DNA of 54,638 nucleotides from Streptomyces gelaticus. Lineage in GTDB: Bacteria > Actinomycetota > Actinomycetes > Streptomycetales > Streptomycetaceae. Location: contig NZ_BMTF01000032.1 of the NCBI RefSeq assembly GCF_014649535.1, positions 15,829 to 70,466 on the forward strand, read 5' to 3'. The stretch's first letter is position 1, and every line of letters begins with the position of its first letter. Under the pieces are notes generated by a model. That model did no database searches, was not told where the DNA came from, and saw nothing but the letters and a program-made list of their open reading frames with translations. A program made the translations under genes and the position numbers. This document shows positions 44,449 through 53,035 of this stretch, piece after piece.

Positions 44449-45089
44449 GCCGTGGCTCCTTCCAGAGCGGGTGTCCGCGAACGCAGCCACCAGTCGCGCA
44501 TGCCCCACAGGACGAGGGCGCCGTACACGACGTAGATGAGACCGGAGAAGGCGAGTCCGCTGTGGAAGTTCAGCGGTACGCCGACCAGGTCGACCAGCAG
44601 CCAGGCGAACCAGAACTCGACCATGCCGCGGGCCTGGGCGAGCATGGCGACGAGCGTGCCGGCGAATATGTACGCGTCCGCCCACGGGCTCCAGGAGAGC
44701 GAGGGGAACGCGGTGAACAGGCCGCCGACCGCGAGGGTGCCGAGTGCGGCGCCGCCCAGCAGGTAGCCGCGCTCGCGCCAGGTGGCGAACCGGACGGCGA
44801 TGGAGCCGTCCTGGGCCTGCTGCCTGCCCCGGGTCCACTGCCGCCAGCCCCACACGGCCACGGCGATGACGACGACCTGCTTGCCGACGCTGCCCGCCTG
44901 GTGCACGGAGGCGTTGGCCGCGACCAGGACGACGCCGGACAGCAGCTGGGCGGGCCAGGTCCAGATCGAGCGGAGCCAGCCCAGGGTCAGCGCGATCAGA
45001 CCGACGGTGTTGCCGATCATGTCGGACCAGATGATGTGCTGCCCGAAGACGGTGAACGCCTCCGAGTTCAGCCAGTTCAGGGTGGTCAC
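44445..45089 (-). CDS. ribM: RibM/PnuX-type riboflavin transporter
   Basis: The product is 214 aa with about six hydrophobic segments (for example IGNTVGLIALTLGWLRSIW, then VVVIAVAVWGWRQW) and the PnuC-like end WFAWLLVDLVGVPLN. It belongs to the PnuC fold, but inside a riboflavin operon it is the RibM/PnuX type, shown in Streptomyces and Corynebacterium to import riboflavin and roseoflavin. It overlaps both neighbours by 4 bases (ATGA), so it is translated together with ribE and ribBA. The assignment rests on context plus the PnuC-like pattern. Confidence 0.88.
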   Translation of the reverse strand: MTTLNWLNSEAFTVFGQHIIWSDMIGNTVGLIALTLGWLRSIWTWPAQLLSGVVLVAANASVHQAGSVGKQVVVIAVAVWGWRQWTRGRQQAQDGSIAVRFATWRERGYLLGGAALGTLAVGGLFTAFPSLSWSPWADAYIFAGTLVAMLAQARGMVEFWFAWLLVDLVGVPLNFHSGLAFSGLIYVVYGALVLWGMRDWWLRSRTPALEGATA

Positions 45090-45703
45090 TTCGCCGGCTC
45101 CTCGGGCTCCTGCGCGGGGTGGCCGAGCAGCCGCTCGACGTACTTCGCGATGACGTCCACCTCCAGGTTGACCGGGTCGCCGGGCTCCTTGATGCCGAGC
45201 GTGGTCAGGGCCAGGGTGGTGGGGATGAGGCTGATGGTGAAGTAGTCGGGTCCGGCCTCCACGACGGTGAGGCTGACGCCGTCGACGGTGATCGAGCCCT
45301 TCTCCACCACGTAGCGGGCCAGCTCCGTGGGGAGGGAGACCTTCACGATCTCCCAGTTCTCGGAGATCCTGCGTTCGACGATGCGCCCGGTGCCGTCGAC
45401 ATGGCCCTGGACGATGTGGCCGCCGAGCCGGCCGCCGACCGCCATGGGGCGTTCCAGGTTGACCCGGGAGCCGGTGTCCAGGGCGCCAAGGCTGGACCTG
45501 TTGAGGGTCTCGGCCATCACGTCCGCGGTGAACTCGCCGTCGCCGAGGTCGACGACGGTGAGGCAGACACCGTTGACGGCGATGGAGTCGCCGTGCCTGG
45601 CGCCCTCGGTGACCACACGGCCGCGCAGGCGGAATCGGGAGGCGTCGCCGAGCTTCTCGACGGCGGTGACCTCACCCAGTTCTTCGACAATTCCGGTGAA
45701 CAC
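45086..45703 (-). CDS. ribE: Riboflavin synthase
   Basis: The product is 205 aa with two tandem lumazine-binding barrels. The first starts MFTGIVEELGEVTAVE, with the conserved VNGVCLTV; the second has GGHIVQGHVDG and the parallel VDGVSLTV. It dismutates two lumazines to riboflavin. The start is a GTG (45703) immediately after the ribD stop. The stop overlaps ribM. The length is close to the usual 200-215 residues. Confidence 0.97.
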   Translation of the reverse strand: MFTGIVEELGEVTAVEKLGDASRFRLRGRVVTEGARHGDSIAVNGVCLTVVDLGDGEFTADVMAETLNRSSLGALDTGSRVNLERPMAVGGRLGGHIVQGHVDGTGRIVERRISENWEIVKVSLPTELARYVVEKGSITVDGVSLTVVEAGPDYFTISLIPTTLALTTLGIKEPGDPVNLEVDVIAKYVERLLGHPAQEPEEPAK

Positions 45704-46804
45704 TCAGTTTCCCTTCCGGGCAGGGCCGGGGACGGCGGTGATGCGCAGATCGGGGCCGATACGGACGGTCTCGGTCACATCGAGGCGCAACGCCTCGGCG
45801 ATGGTGGAGATTCCGGCGTCGGCGAGGGCCGCGGGGCCGGCGCCGAGGAGCACAGGAGCGAGATAGCCGACGACCTTGTCGACCGTCCCCGCGGCGACGA
45901 AGGCCCCGGCCAGGGTCGGGCCGCCTTCGAGGAGTACGGAGCGGATGCCGCGCCCGTGCAGGGCACGGAGCAGGGCGGGGATGTCGAGGCCGGGGCCGGT
46001 GGCGGCGCGCGGCAGCCGCAGGACGGCCGCCCGGGGCAGATGCCGGGCGTCGGCGTCCTCGGCGACGGCGATCACGGTGGGCGCGCTGCCGTCGAGGACG
46101 CGGGCGCCGGGGTGTACGGCGGTGGCGCCGGTGTCGACGACCACCCGCAGCGGCTGCACGGCGTCCTCGATGCCGCGCACGCCGAGCTGCGGGTCGTCGG
46201 TGCGGGCGGTGCCGGAGCCGACCACGACGGCGTCGGCCTCGGCGCGCAGCCGGTGGACGTCGGCGCGGGACTCCGGAGAGGTGATCCAGCGGCTGGTGGC
46301 GTCGGCGGCCGCGATCCGGCCGTCGAGGCTCGCCGCGTACTTCCACAGGACGTACGGGCGGCCCAGGCGCACCGAGGTCAGCCAGGCCGCGTTGCCCGCC
46401 TCGGCCTCGGCCGCCAGGAGTCCCTGCTCGGCCTTGATCCCGGCCGCGCGCAGGGTGCCGGCACCGCCGGTGGCCTGCGGGTCCGGGTCGCCGACCGCGT
46501 AGACGACCCGGGCGATCCCGGCGTCGACGAGCGCCCGGGCGCAGGGGCCGGTGCGGCCGGTGTGGTTGCAGGGTTCGAGGGTGACGTAGGCGGTGCCGCC
46601 GCGGGCCCTGTCGCCCGCGTCGCGCAGGGCGTGGATCTCGGCGTGCGGTCCGCCGGCCCGCTGGTGGAATCCCTCCCCGGCGTGGCGGCCCGCGGCGTCG
46701 AGGACGACGCAGCCGACGACGGGGTTGGGGCTGGTGGAGCCGAGACCGCGGGCGGCGAGCGTGATCGCACGGCGCATGGCGGTGATGTCGGCTGCGGTGT
46801 CCAC
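45704..46804 (-). CDS. ribD: Bifunctional deaminase/reductase RibD
   Basis: The product is 366 aa. The N-terminal deaminase (about 1-140) has the zinc motif PHAEIHAL and then TLEPCNHTGRTGPC. The C-terminal reductase (about 145-360) has LWKYAASLDGRIA and VLLEGGPTLAG. It converts the GTP cyclohydrolase II product by deamination and then NADPH reduction. The GTG start (46804) follows GGAGGACCCG. It is the first gene of the riboflavin operon, directly behind the FMN riboswitch, so its expression should fall when FMN is plentiful. Confidence 0.97.
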   Translation of the reverse strand: MDTAADITAMRRAITLAARGLGSTSPNPVVGCVVLDAAGRHAGEGFHQRAGGPHAEIHALRDAGDRARGGTAYVTLEPCNHTGRTGPCARALVDAGIARVVYAVGDPDPQATGGAGTLRAAGIKAEQGLLAAEAEAGNAAWLTSVRLGRPYVLWKYAASLDGRIAAADATSRWITSPESRADVHRLRAEADAVVVGSGTARTDDPQLGVRGIEDAVQPLRVVVDTGATAVHPGARVLDGSAPTVIAVAEDADARHLPRAAVLRLPRAATGPGLDIPALLRALHGRGIRSVLLEGGPTLAGAFVAAGTVDKVVGYLAPVLLGAGPAALADAGISTIAEALRLDVTETVRIGPDLRITAVPGPARKGN

Positions 46805-46964
46805 CGGGTCCTCCTGCCTCTTCGGGCACGGACTCCGGGGCCTGTCGATGACGACAGATGAAGCGGGAACGCCAGGAGGAACGCCGGAAATGCCGGAAAG
46901 CGCGGATGGATCGGTCGCCCGAAAACCATCCGCCGACGGCGGCGTACCCGCAAAACGGCCCGCC

Positions 46965-47091
46965 GCGCACTGCCTCCCATCCGGACTTTAACCGTCGGTC
47001 CAGGAATCCCACCTGGTCAACCGGCCGCTGGATGCGGACGGGTCGCGGACTATAACCGCCGGTTCGGAATTGCACCGACCCCGGAGTGCGC
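46965..47091 (-). ncRNA. FMN riboswitch (RFN element) of the rib operon
   Basis: On the minus strand the conserved RFN blocks are visible in order: GGGGTCGGTGCAATTCCG, ACCGGCGGTTATAGTC, GACCAGGTGGGATTCC and GACCGACGGTTAAAGTCC, then GGATGGGAG. The outer arms GCGCACT and AGTGCGC pair to close P1. A GC-rich hairpin followed by GGTTTT (minus strand, about 46930-46900) lies between the aptamer and ribD and is the probable expression platform. Confidence 0.95.
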
Positions 47092-47329
47092 TGCTGCTGG
47101 TACACGATCAGTGTGCCACGCCCGGCGGCGGGCCATGCGGGTGAGGACCTGTGGACTGGCTCACAGGACGACCGCGACGAGGGGTGCGGCCGAAGAAGTC
47201 GCCATCCGGGGGTCCAGCCCCGTTGACCCAATGGGTCTGGACCCTTGGATCTCTGCGCCGTCTTCGAGGAGCCCCCCACGGTTATGCGCACACCCGGGGC
47301 ACCAACACGCCCCGCCCCCTGGCCAGTTG

Positions 47330-47797
47330 CTCTGCCATCTACGACACCGAGGGCCGGGAGAAGATGGGCGCCGACCACCAGCGGCGGGTCGTCGGATACT
47401 TCACCGGTCGACGGACCGGCAAGGACGGCAAGCCCGCCTCCCTCGCCTCCGGCATCCTCTGGGACAAAGTCACCCATTTGAATGACGCGTTCGCCCATGT
47501 CGACGGTGGCAACGGGCCCCCGTGGGCGCCGAAGGGCCGGACAACGCCTCGACCGGCTCGCCCTGGCCGGTTGTCGCCGGCGCCGAGATGGACCCGGACC
47601 TCTCTACAAGGGCCATTTCAACCTGCTCAACAAGTTCAAGATGAAGCACTCGGGCGTGAAGTCCATGGTGCCGGTGGGCGGTTGGGCGGAGCGGCTACTT
47701 CGAAGACAGCGGCAGGCGGGTGGATCCGGGCGGCTTCCACTCGATGGCGGCCGACGCCGACGGCTCGGCCGTGCCCGGCGGGGCCCCACCCGGCGGT
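47330..47797 (+). pseudogene. Decayed GH18 chitinase (5' part only)
   Basis: Chitinase-like sequence is spread over three frames. Around 47385-47515 is RRVVGYFTGRRTGKDG, then ILWDKVTHLNDAFAHVD; around 47527-47590 in another frame VVAGAEMDPDL; around 47604-47660 in the third frame GHFNLLNKFKMKHSGVK and SMVPVGGWAE. A further shift leads to YFEDSGRRVDPGGFHSM. The catalytic DxxDxDxE part is missing and the sequence ends at the ROK gene. At least three frameshifts and a truncation are needed, so it cannot make a working enzyme. An intact chitinase occupies this place in relatives, from memory. Confidence 0.82.
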
Positions 47798-48988
47798 TCA
47801 GCCGGACGGTGTGAACAGCTCGTCCTGAGCCGCCTCCCGTGCGGTGAGGAGCGCGCCGCGGAGCACAGCCGCGCCGCCGAGCCGTCCGGCCCTGACCTCG
47901 GTTCGCAGCGGTGACATCAGGGTGAGCCGCTCCTCGACCCGGGCCGCGAGCGCGTCGCCGCCCGCGTGGCCGACCTCGCCCGCCAGCAGCACGCAGCCCG
48001 GGTCGAGGACCGCGGCGATGGCGGCGGCGCCGAGGGCGAGACGGCCGGCGAGGGCGTCCAGGAATGCCTCGCCGTCCCCCTCCCCCGCCAGCGCGGCCCG
48101 CACCGCGACGGCCGCGCCCGGCTCCTTGTCCCCCTCTGCGGTACCCGGAGGCACGGCGATTCCGTGGGTGGCGGCCAGTTCGCAGACCGGGGCCGAGCCC
48201 ACCAGCGCATGGAAGCCGCCGTCGCAGTTGAGGGCCGAGGGCGTGCCGGGAATGCCCGGTACCGGCAGGAAGCCGATCTCGCCCGCGCCGCCGGAGGCTC
48301 CGCGGCGGAGCTTCCCGTCCAGCATGACGCCGGCACCGACGCCGTGGCCGAGCCAGAAGAGCACAAAGGTGTCGCGGTCGGTGGCCGCGCCGTCGCGGTG
48401 TTCGGCGACGGCGGCGAGATTGGTCTCGTTCTCCACCAGCACGGTCGCGGGCAGCCGCTGCTGGAGCACCCGCACCAGCCGCCGGTGCCAGGCGGGCAGT
48501 CCGGTGGTGTCGCGCAGATCGCCGGTGACCGGGTCGATCAGCCCGGGTGCGCCGATGCCGACGCTGTGCAGCGGTCCGGCACCGGCCTCGCGGGCGGTGC
48601 GTTCCAGCAGTGCGGCGGCCTGTTCGGCGGCGGCCTCGGTGCCGGTGTCGCCGCTGATGGGCATGGTGGCCTCGGCGAGCGTGGTGCCGAGGAGGTCGGC
48701 GACGACGACGGCGACACTGCCGGTGCGTACGTCGAGCGCGGCGAGATGGGCGCGGTCGGCGGCGATCCCGTACAGCCGGGCGTTGGGGCCGCGGCGCTCG
48801 GCACCGGCCTCGCCGACGACACGGATCAGACCGGCTCCCTGCAACCGTTCGACGAGGTCGGCGACGGTGGGCCGGGAGAGGCCGGTCAGGGTCTTCAGCT
48901 GGGTGGCCGTCAGCGGGCCCTCCTGCTGGAGCAGTCGCAGGGCGAGCCGGTCGTTGATGGCCCGTGCGGTGCTCGGTGATGCGGGCAT
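47798..48988 (-). CDS. ROK-family transcriptional regulator
   Basis: The product is 396 aa. Residues about 10-75 form a winged helix (LTATQLKTLTGLSRPTVADL). The remaining ROK domain has VALDVRTGSVAVVV and VENETNLAAVAEHRDG. The usual ROK zinc motif CxCGxxGC is absent: the segment reads ALNCDGGFHAL, and the GExGH histidine is Phe (GEIGF). It may therefore be metal-free and purely regulatory. ROK regulators bind sugars or sugar phosphates. The ATG at 48988 has GGAAGGA upstream; GTG at 49009 is less likely. It is divergent from an MFS transporter gene that carries a TATCAGG-type inverted repeat before it. Confidence 0.88.
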   Translation of the reverse strand: MPASPSTARAINDRLALRLLQQEGPLTATQLKTLTGLSRPTVADLVERLQGAGLIRVVGEAGAERRGPNARLYGIAADRAHLAALDVRTGSVAVVVADLLGTTLAEATMPISGDTGTEAAAEQAAALLERTAREAGAGPLHSVGIGAPGLIDPVTGDLRDTTGLPAWHRRLVRVLQQRLPATVLVENETNLAAVAEHRDGAATDRDTFVLFWLGHGVGAGVMLDGKLRRGASGGAGEIGFLPVPGIPGTPSALNCDGGFHALVGSAPVCELAATHGIAVPPGTAEGDKEPGAAVAVRAALAGEGDGEAFLDALAGRLALGAAAIAAVLDPGCVLLAGEVGHAGGDALAARVEERLTLMSPLRTEVRAGRLGGAAVLRGALLTAREAAQDELFTPSG

Positions 48989-49038
48989 GCCGGGATCCTT
49001 CCAGATCACTGGCGTACGGGACGCACAGGCGCACTATT

Positions 49039-49059
49039 TATCAGGCAGGGTTCCTGATA
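49039..49059. promoter_or_regulatory. Probable ROK operator / MFS promoter overlap
   Basis: The perfect inverted repeat TATCAGG-N7-CCTGATA lies in the divergent gap. TAGTTT (49058-49063), a good -10 for the + strand MFS gene, touches its right arm, so binding should block transcription of the transporter. Confidence 0.62.
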
Positions 49060-49135
49060 GTTTACGGCCCGCACCGTGGAGACGGGCGCCGGGGCCACCG
49101 GCAGCAGAGGATTTCCCAAGGGAGGGCACGGCGGC

Positions 49136-50368
49136 ATGACGACGGATTCCACAGACACGGTCTTCGGCATGGAGCAGGTGAAACGGGCCAGGTTCGCCGT
49201 CGCCGCCGTCTTCACCGTGCACGGCGCGGTGACCGGCAGCTTCGCCACCCGGGTGCCCTGGATCCAGGATCACGCCGGGATCGGTGCCGGCCAGCTCGGC
49301 CTCGCCCTCGCCTTCCCGGCGATCGGCGCCTCGCTCGCCATGCCGCTCGCCGGTGCGATCAGCCACCGCTTCGGCGCCAGGACCGCGCTGCGCGGACTGC
49401 TCGCCCTGTGGACGCTGGCACTGGTCCTCCCCTCGATGGCCCCCGACCTGCTGACGCTGTGCGCCGCACTCTTCGTGTACGGGGCGACGGCCGGCATGTC
49501 GGACGTGGCGATGAACGCCCTCGGCGTCGAGGTGGAGAACCGCCTCGACAGGTCGATCATGTCCGGGCTGCACGGGATGTGGAGCGTGGGCGCGCTGATC
49601 GGTTCGGCGGCGGGCACGGTGGCCGCCCATCTGGGCGCCGATGCCCGGCTGCACCACGCACTGGCCGCCCTCGTGCTCACCACGCTCGGCCTGATCGCCT
49701 GCCAGGGCGTGCTGGACCTGCGCAGCGAGCCGGACGAGGAGCCGCCGCCGCGCTTCACCCTGCCGCCGAGGTCGGCGCTGATCATCGGCGCGGTGGGCTT
49801 CTGCGCGGTGTTCGCCGAGGGCGCCAGCCTGGACTGGTCGGCGGTCTACCTCCGGGACGTCATGGACACCTCCGCGGGGCTCGCCGCGGCTTCCACCACG
49901 GCGTTCGCGCTGACCATGGCGGTCGCCCGGATCGCCGGTGACAAGGTCGTCGACCGCTTCGGCGCGGTCCGGACCGTACGGGTCGGCGGGGTGCTCGCGA
50001 CGCTCGGCGGGGTGCTCGTGGTCGCTTCGCCGGACGCGGCGCTCGCGATGTGCGGCTTCGGGTTCCTGGGCCTCGGTGTGGCGGTGGTCGTCCCGCTCGC
50101 CTTCGCGGCGGCCGGGCGCAGCGGTCCGAACCCGAGCCAGGCGATCGCGGGCGTCGCCACGATCACGTACACCTCGGGGCTGATCGCGCCGTCCGCGATC
50201 GGCTCGCTGGCCGAGGCGACCTCGCTGGTCGTCTCCTTCGGCCTGGTGACGGTGCTCGCGTTCGGCCTGGTGCTGGGGGCCGGGGTGCTGCGGGCCGGCG
50301 ACCGCAGGGCGGTGGCGTCCTCGGACGCCGGTGCCCCGGGCACGGCGGCGGCCGAGCGGCGTCCCTGA
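49136..50368 (+). CDS. MFS transporter
   Basis: The product is 410 aa with about 12 hydrophobic segments. Helix 1 contains the FAVAAVFTVHGAVTGSFATR stretch, and ISHRFGARTALRG is the usual cytosolic loop after helix 2. It resembles the sugar-permease/fucose-permease-like group of MFS proteins (GMSDVAMNALGVEVE). Its substrate is unknown, but a divergent ROK regulator suggests a sugar or amino sugar. The ATG at 49136 has AAGGGAGG upstream; an in-frame ATG at 49076 would add a poor N-terminus. Confidence 0.85.
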   Translation: MTTDSTDTVFGMEQVKRARFAVAAVFTVHGAVTGSFATRVPWIQDHAGIGAGQLGLALAFPAIGASLAMPLAGAISHRFGARTALRGLLALWTLALVLPSMAPDLLTLCAALFVYGATAGMSDVAMNALGVEVENRLDRSIMSGLHGMWSVGALIGSAAGTVAAHLGADARLHHALAALVLTTLGLIACQGVLDLRSEPDEEPPPRFTLPPRSALIIGAVGFCAVFAEGASLDWSAVYLRDVMDTSAGLAAASTTAFALTMAVARIAGDKVVDRFGAVRTVRVGGVLATLGGVLVVASPDAALAMCGFGFLGLGVAVVVPLAFAAAGRSGPNPSQAIAGVATITYTSGLIAPSAIGSLAEATSLVVSFGLVTVLAFGLVLGAGVLRAGDRRAVASSDAGAPGTAAAERRP

Positions 50369-50520
50369 ACCCCCGCGTCCTGCGCATCGGCCGTGCTCAG
50401 GGGCCATGGCCCGGCCGCGAGCACGCCACGGTCCGGCATTACCATGGCGCTGATCATTTCTGCGGCAGCGACGTGCCCGGCGAGGCGCTCGACTCCACAC
50501 CTACACAACAGGGAGCGACC

Positions 50521-51912
50521 ATGGGCCTCGGCGTGCGCTGGACCTTGCACGGCGACGGGAAGACCCCCGCACCGGGGGCCGTGGTCCGGCCGGACGAACG
50601 GCTCTCCTGGCCCCGTACGTTCGGACTGGGCGCCCAGCACGTGGTCGCGATGTTCGGCGCCTCGTTCGTCGCCCCGGTGCTGATGGGCCTGGACCCGAAC
50701 CTGGCGATCATGATGTCGGGTGTCGCGACGGCCATCTTCCTGCTGGCCACGCGCGGTCAGGTGCCCAGCTACCTCGGCTGTTCGCTCTCCTTCGTCGGGG
50801 TCGCGGCGACGATCCGGGCGAGCGGCGGCGACAGCGCAGTGGTCACCGGCGCGGTCTTCGCCGTCGGCGTGGTGCTCTTCCTCGCCGGTCTCGCCGTGCA
50901 GCGGTTCGGCGCCCGGATCATCCACGCGGCCATGCCGCCGGTCGTCACCGGTGCCGTCGTCATGCTGATCGGTTTCAACCTCGCTCCGGTGACCGCGTCG
51001 ACGTACTGGCCGCAGGACCAGTGGACGGCGCTGCTGGTCATGCTGTTCACCGGACTGGCCGTAGTGTGCCTGCGCGGATTCTTCTCGCGCATCGCGATCT
51101 TCCTCGGCCTGGTCTTCGGGTACGCGCTGTCCTGGGTCCTCGACCGGATCTTCGGCAAGATCCACTCCCCGGTCGGCGGCGCCGAGGCCGTGGACCACTG
51201 GCGGCTCGACCTGTCGGGTGTCGCCAAGGCCGACTGGATCGGGCTGCCCTCCTTCCACGCGCCGAGCTTCGAGTGGTCGGCGATCCTGGTCGCCCTGCCG
51301 GTGGTCATCGCGCTGATCGCGGAGAACGCCGGACATGTGAAGGCCGTCGGCGAGATGACCGGCGCCTCGCTGGACGGCAAGCTGGGCACCGCGATCGCCG
51401 CGGACGGCGCCGCGTCGATGCTGTCGACCGCGGTGGGCGGTCCGCCGAACACCACGTACTCGGAGAACATCGGCGTCATGGCTGCGACCCGGGTCTACTC
51501 CACCGCCGCGTACTGGGCCGCCGCCTGCTTCGCCCTGCTCTTCGGCCTCTGCCCCAAGTTCGGCGCGGTCGTCGCCGCCATCCCCGGCGGTGTGCTCGGC
51601 GGCATCACCGTCATCCTCTACGGCATGATCGGCCTCCTCGGCGCCCAGATCTGGCTGCACGCCAAGGTCGATCTGCGCAACCCGCTGAACCTGGTGCCGG
51701 CCGCGGCGGGCATCATCATCGGCGTCGGCGGGGTCAGCCTGAAGATCACCGACAACTTCGAGCTGAGCGGGATCGCGCTGGGCACCATCGTGGTGATCAC
51801 CGGCTACCACGTGCTGCGCGCCTTCGCCCCGGCCCACCTCAAGACCCAGGAGCCCCTGCTGGACTCGGGCACGTCGGCGTACGGCGAGCAGGCGCCGAAG
51901 CACGAGGCGTAG
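50521..51912 (+). CDS. Uracil/xanthine permease (NCS2 family)
   Basis: The product is 463 aa with about 12-14 membrane segments. NCS2 signatures are visible: GLGAQHVVAMFGASFVAPVL near the N-terminus, LIAENAGHVKAVGEMTG around residue 275, and the substrate-site loop GGPPNTTYSENIGVMAATRV around residue 312. The pattern is closest to UraA-like proton symporters for uracil, though xanthine or other bases are possible. The ATG at 50521 follows AGGGAGCGACC. It lies 152 bp after the MFS gene on the same strand, and two strong hairpins follow. Confidence 0.93.
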   Translation: MGLGVRWTLHGDGKTPAPGAVVRPDERLSWPRTFGLGAQHVVAMFGASFVAPVLMGLDPNLAIMMSGVATAIFLLATRGQVPSYLGCSLSFVGVAATIRASGGDSAVVTGAVFAVGVVLFLAGLAVQRFGARIIHAAMPPVVTGAVVMLIGFNLAPVTASTYWPQDQWTALLVMLFTGLAVVCLRGFFSRIAIFLGLVFGYALSWVLDRIFGKIHSPVGGAEAVDHWRLDLSGVAKADWIGLPSFHAPSFEWSAILVALPVVIALIAENAGHVKAVGEMTGASLDGKLGTAIAADGAASMLSTAVGGPPNTTYSENIGVMAATRVYSTAAYWAAACFALLFGLCPKFGAVVAAIPGGVLGGITVILYGMIGLLGAQIWLHAKVDLRNPLNLVPAAAGIIIGVGGVSLKITDNFELSGIALGTIVVITGYHVLRAFAPAHLKTQEPLLDSGTSAYGEQAPKHEA

Positions 51913-51921
51913 GGCTCCTGC

Positions 51922-52034
51922 CGTACCGGAACGGGGGCCGGTACGACGCCCGGTGCGGGTGTATGCCGCGGCTGTTGCCGGTGCTGTGGCGGCTGTGAGA
52001 TGTGCCGCTGTCGGCCGAGGAGTTCCGACAGCGG
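51922..52034 (+). terminator. Two hairpins after the permease
   Basis: An 8-bp stem (51922-51929 with 51938-51945) and a 10-bp stem (52005-52014 with 52025-52034) occur after the permease stop. Confidence 0.55.
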
Positions 52035-52045
52035 TCGAGGCGGGG

Positions 52046-52095
52046 CCGGCGGGGCGCCGTCCGCTCGCGCCGCATCGCTGACGGCGCCCCGCCGG
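52046..52095. terminator. Bidirectional terminator between permease and GNAT gene
   Basis: A perfect 15-bp stem (52046-52060 with 52081-52095) with a 20-base loop lies just before the convergent GNAT stop. Confidence 0.75.
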
Positions 52096-52099
52096 GACC

Positions 52100-53035
52100 T
52101 CAGAAGCAGTCGCCGTACCAGTGGACCGCGCCGGGTGCCGTGACCGTGGCCCGGACGGTGTCCGCGCCGGCGTGCAGCGGGCGGGCCATCCCCACGTGCT
52201 CCGTCACCTGCCGGGCGTCCGCCAGCAGGGCCGGGAGCGCCGCCCGGATCTCCGGGTCGTCGGGAAGCCGGACCCGGGCCCGGCCCAGTCCTGCTGCCCG
52301 GCCCCGCTCACCGACGGCGGCGAACAGCCCGCCCAGGGCCCCGGACGCGCCCGCGAACTCGCGCACCTCCACGCACTCCCCCTCGTGCTGGGCCACCATC
52401 CAGCCGACGAGCGCCCCGGAACGGGGGTCCTCGGCCACGAGCGACGACCGTTCGAGGGGGCCGTACCAGGCGGGCACCCGCACCGCCCAGTCCTCGGGAC
52501 CGCGCAAGGAGCTGAGCGGCCGGTTCACGTTGTACGCGTGGTGCAGCGCGGCCACCTCCGCGGCGTCCCGCGCGGTCGCCTCGCGGATCCGGAACTCCCC
52601 GGCGGCGGACGGGGGCGCGAGCCGCCCCTCGGTGTACGAACTGCCGAACTCCTGCCATCCCGAGCCCCGGTAGACGCCCGGGGTCCCGGTGAACAGCAGT
52701 GACCAGTCGCACTGTTCGGCCCTCATGGTGTGCTCCGCAGCCACCAGCAGCCGCCGCACCAGTCCCTGGCCGCGGGCCTCGGGGCGGGTGGCGACGCTGC
52801 CGATGCCGCCGACCCGTCGCGGGGTGCCGCCCGCGTCGCGGATCAGCCTCGGTACGTAGACGACGACCGCGTCGATCCCGTCCCCGGCGGCGTTCTGCGC
52901 GACGAAGGTGTGCCGGTGGCGGTCCGGGTCGAGGGCGTGCAGATCGGTGATCTGCGGGGCGTCGAAGCACCGCTGCCACAGGGCGGCCAGGGCCGGGGCG
53001 TCGGCCGGCGTCGCGGTGCGGATCACGGCGCTCAC
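52100..53035 (-). CDS. GNAT-family N-acetyltransferase
   Basis: The product is 311 aa. The first GNAT-like domain (residues 1-165) has the acetyl-CoA-binding pattern GSVATRPEARGQGLVRRLL. A second, weaker GNAT-like half (about 170-311) starts FRIREATARDAAEVAALHH. Such tandem arrangements act on small molecules or proteins; the acceptor cannot be told. The GTG start (53035) overlaps the stop of the upstream beta-helix gene by 4 bases (GTGA), so the two are co-translated. The frame continues upstream into that gene but is not coding there. Confidence 0.83.
   Translation of the reverse strand: MSAVIRTATPADAPALAALWQRCFDAPQITDLHALDPDRHRHTFVAQNAAGDGIDAVVVYVPRLIRDAGGTPRRVGGIGSVATRPEARGQGLVRRLLVAAEHTMRAEQCDWSLLFTGTPGVYRGSGWQEFGSSYTEGRLAPPSAAGEFRIREATARDAAEVAALHHAYNVNRPLSSLRGPEDWAVRVPAWYGPLERSSLVAEDPRSGALVGWMVAQHEGECVEVREFAGASGALGGLFAAVGERGRAAGLGRARVRLPDDPEIRAALPALLADARQVTEHVGMARPLHAGADTVRATVTAPGAVHWYGDCF

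Noticed and set aside
47844..49139. Long + strand frame opposite the ROK regulator
   Set aside because: Ser/Ala/Arg-rich shadow of the real gene with no domain.
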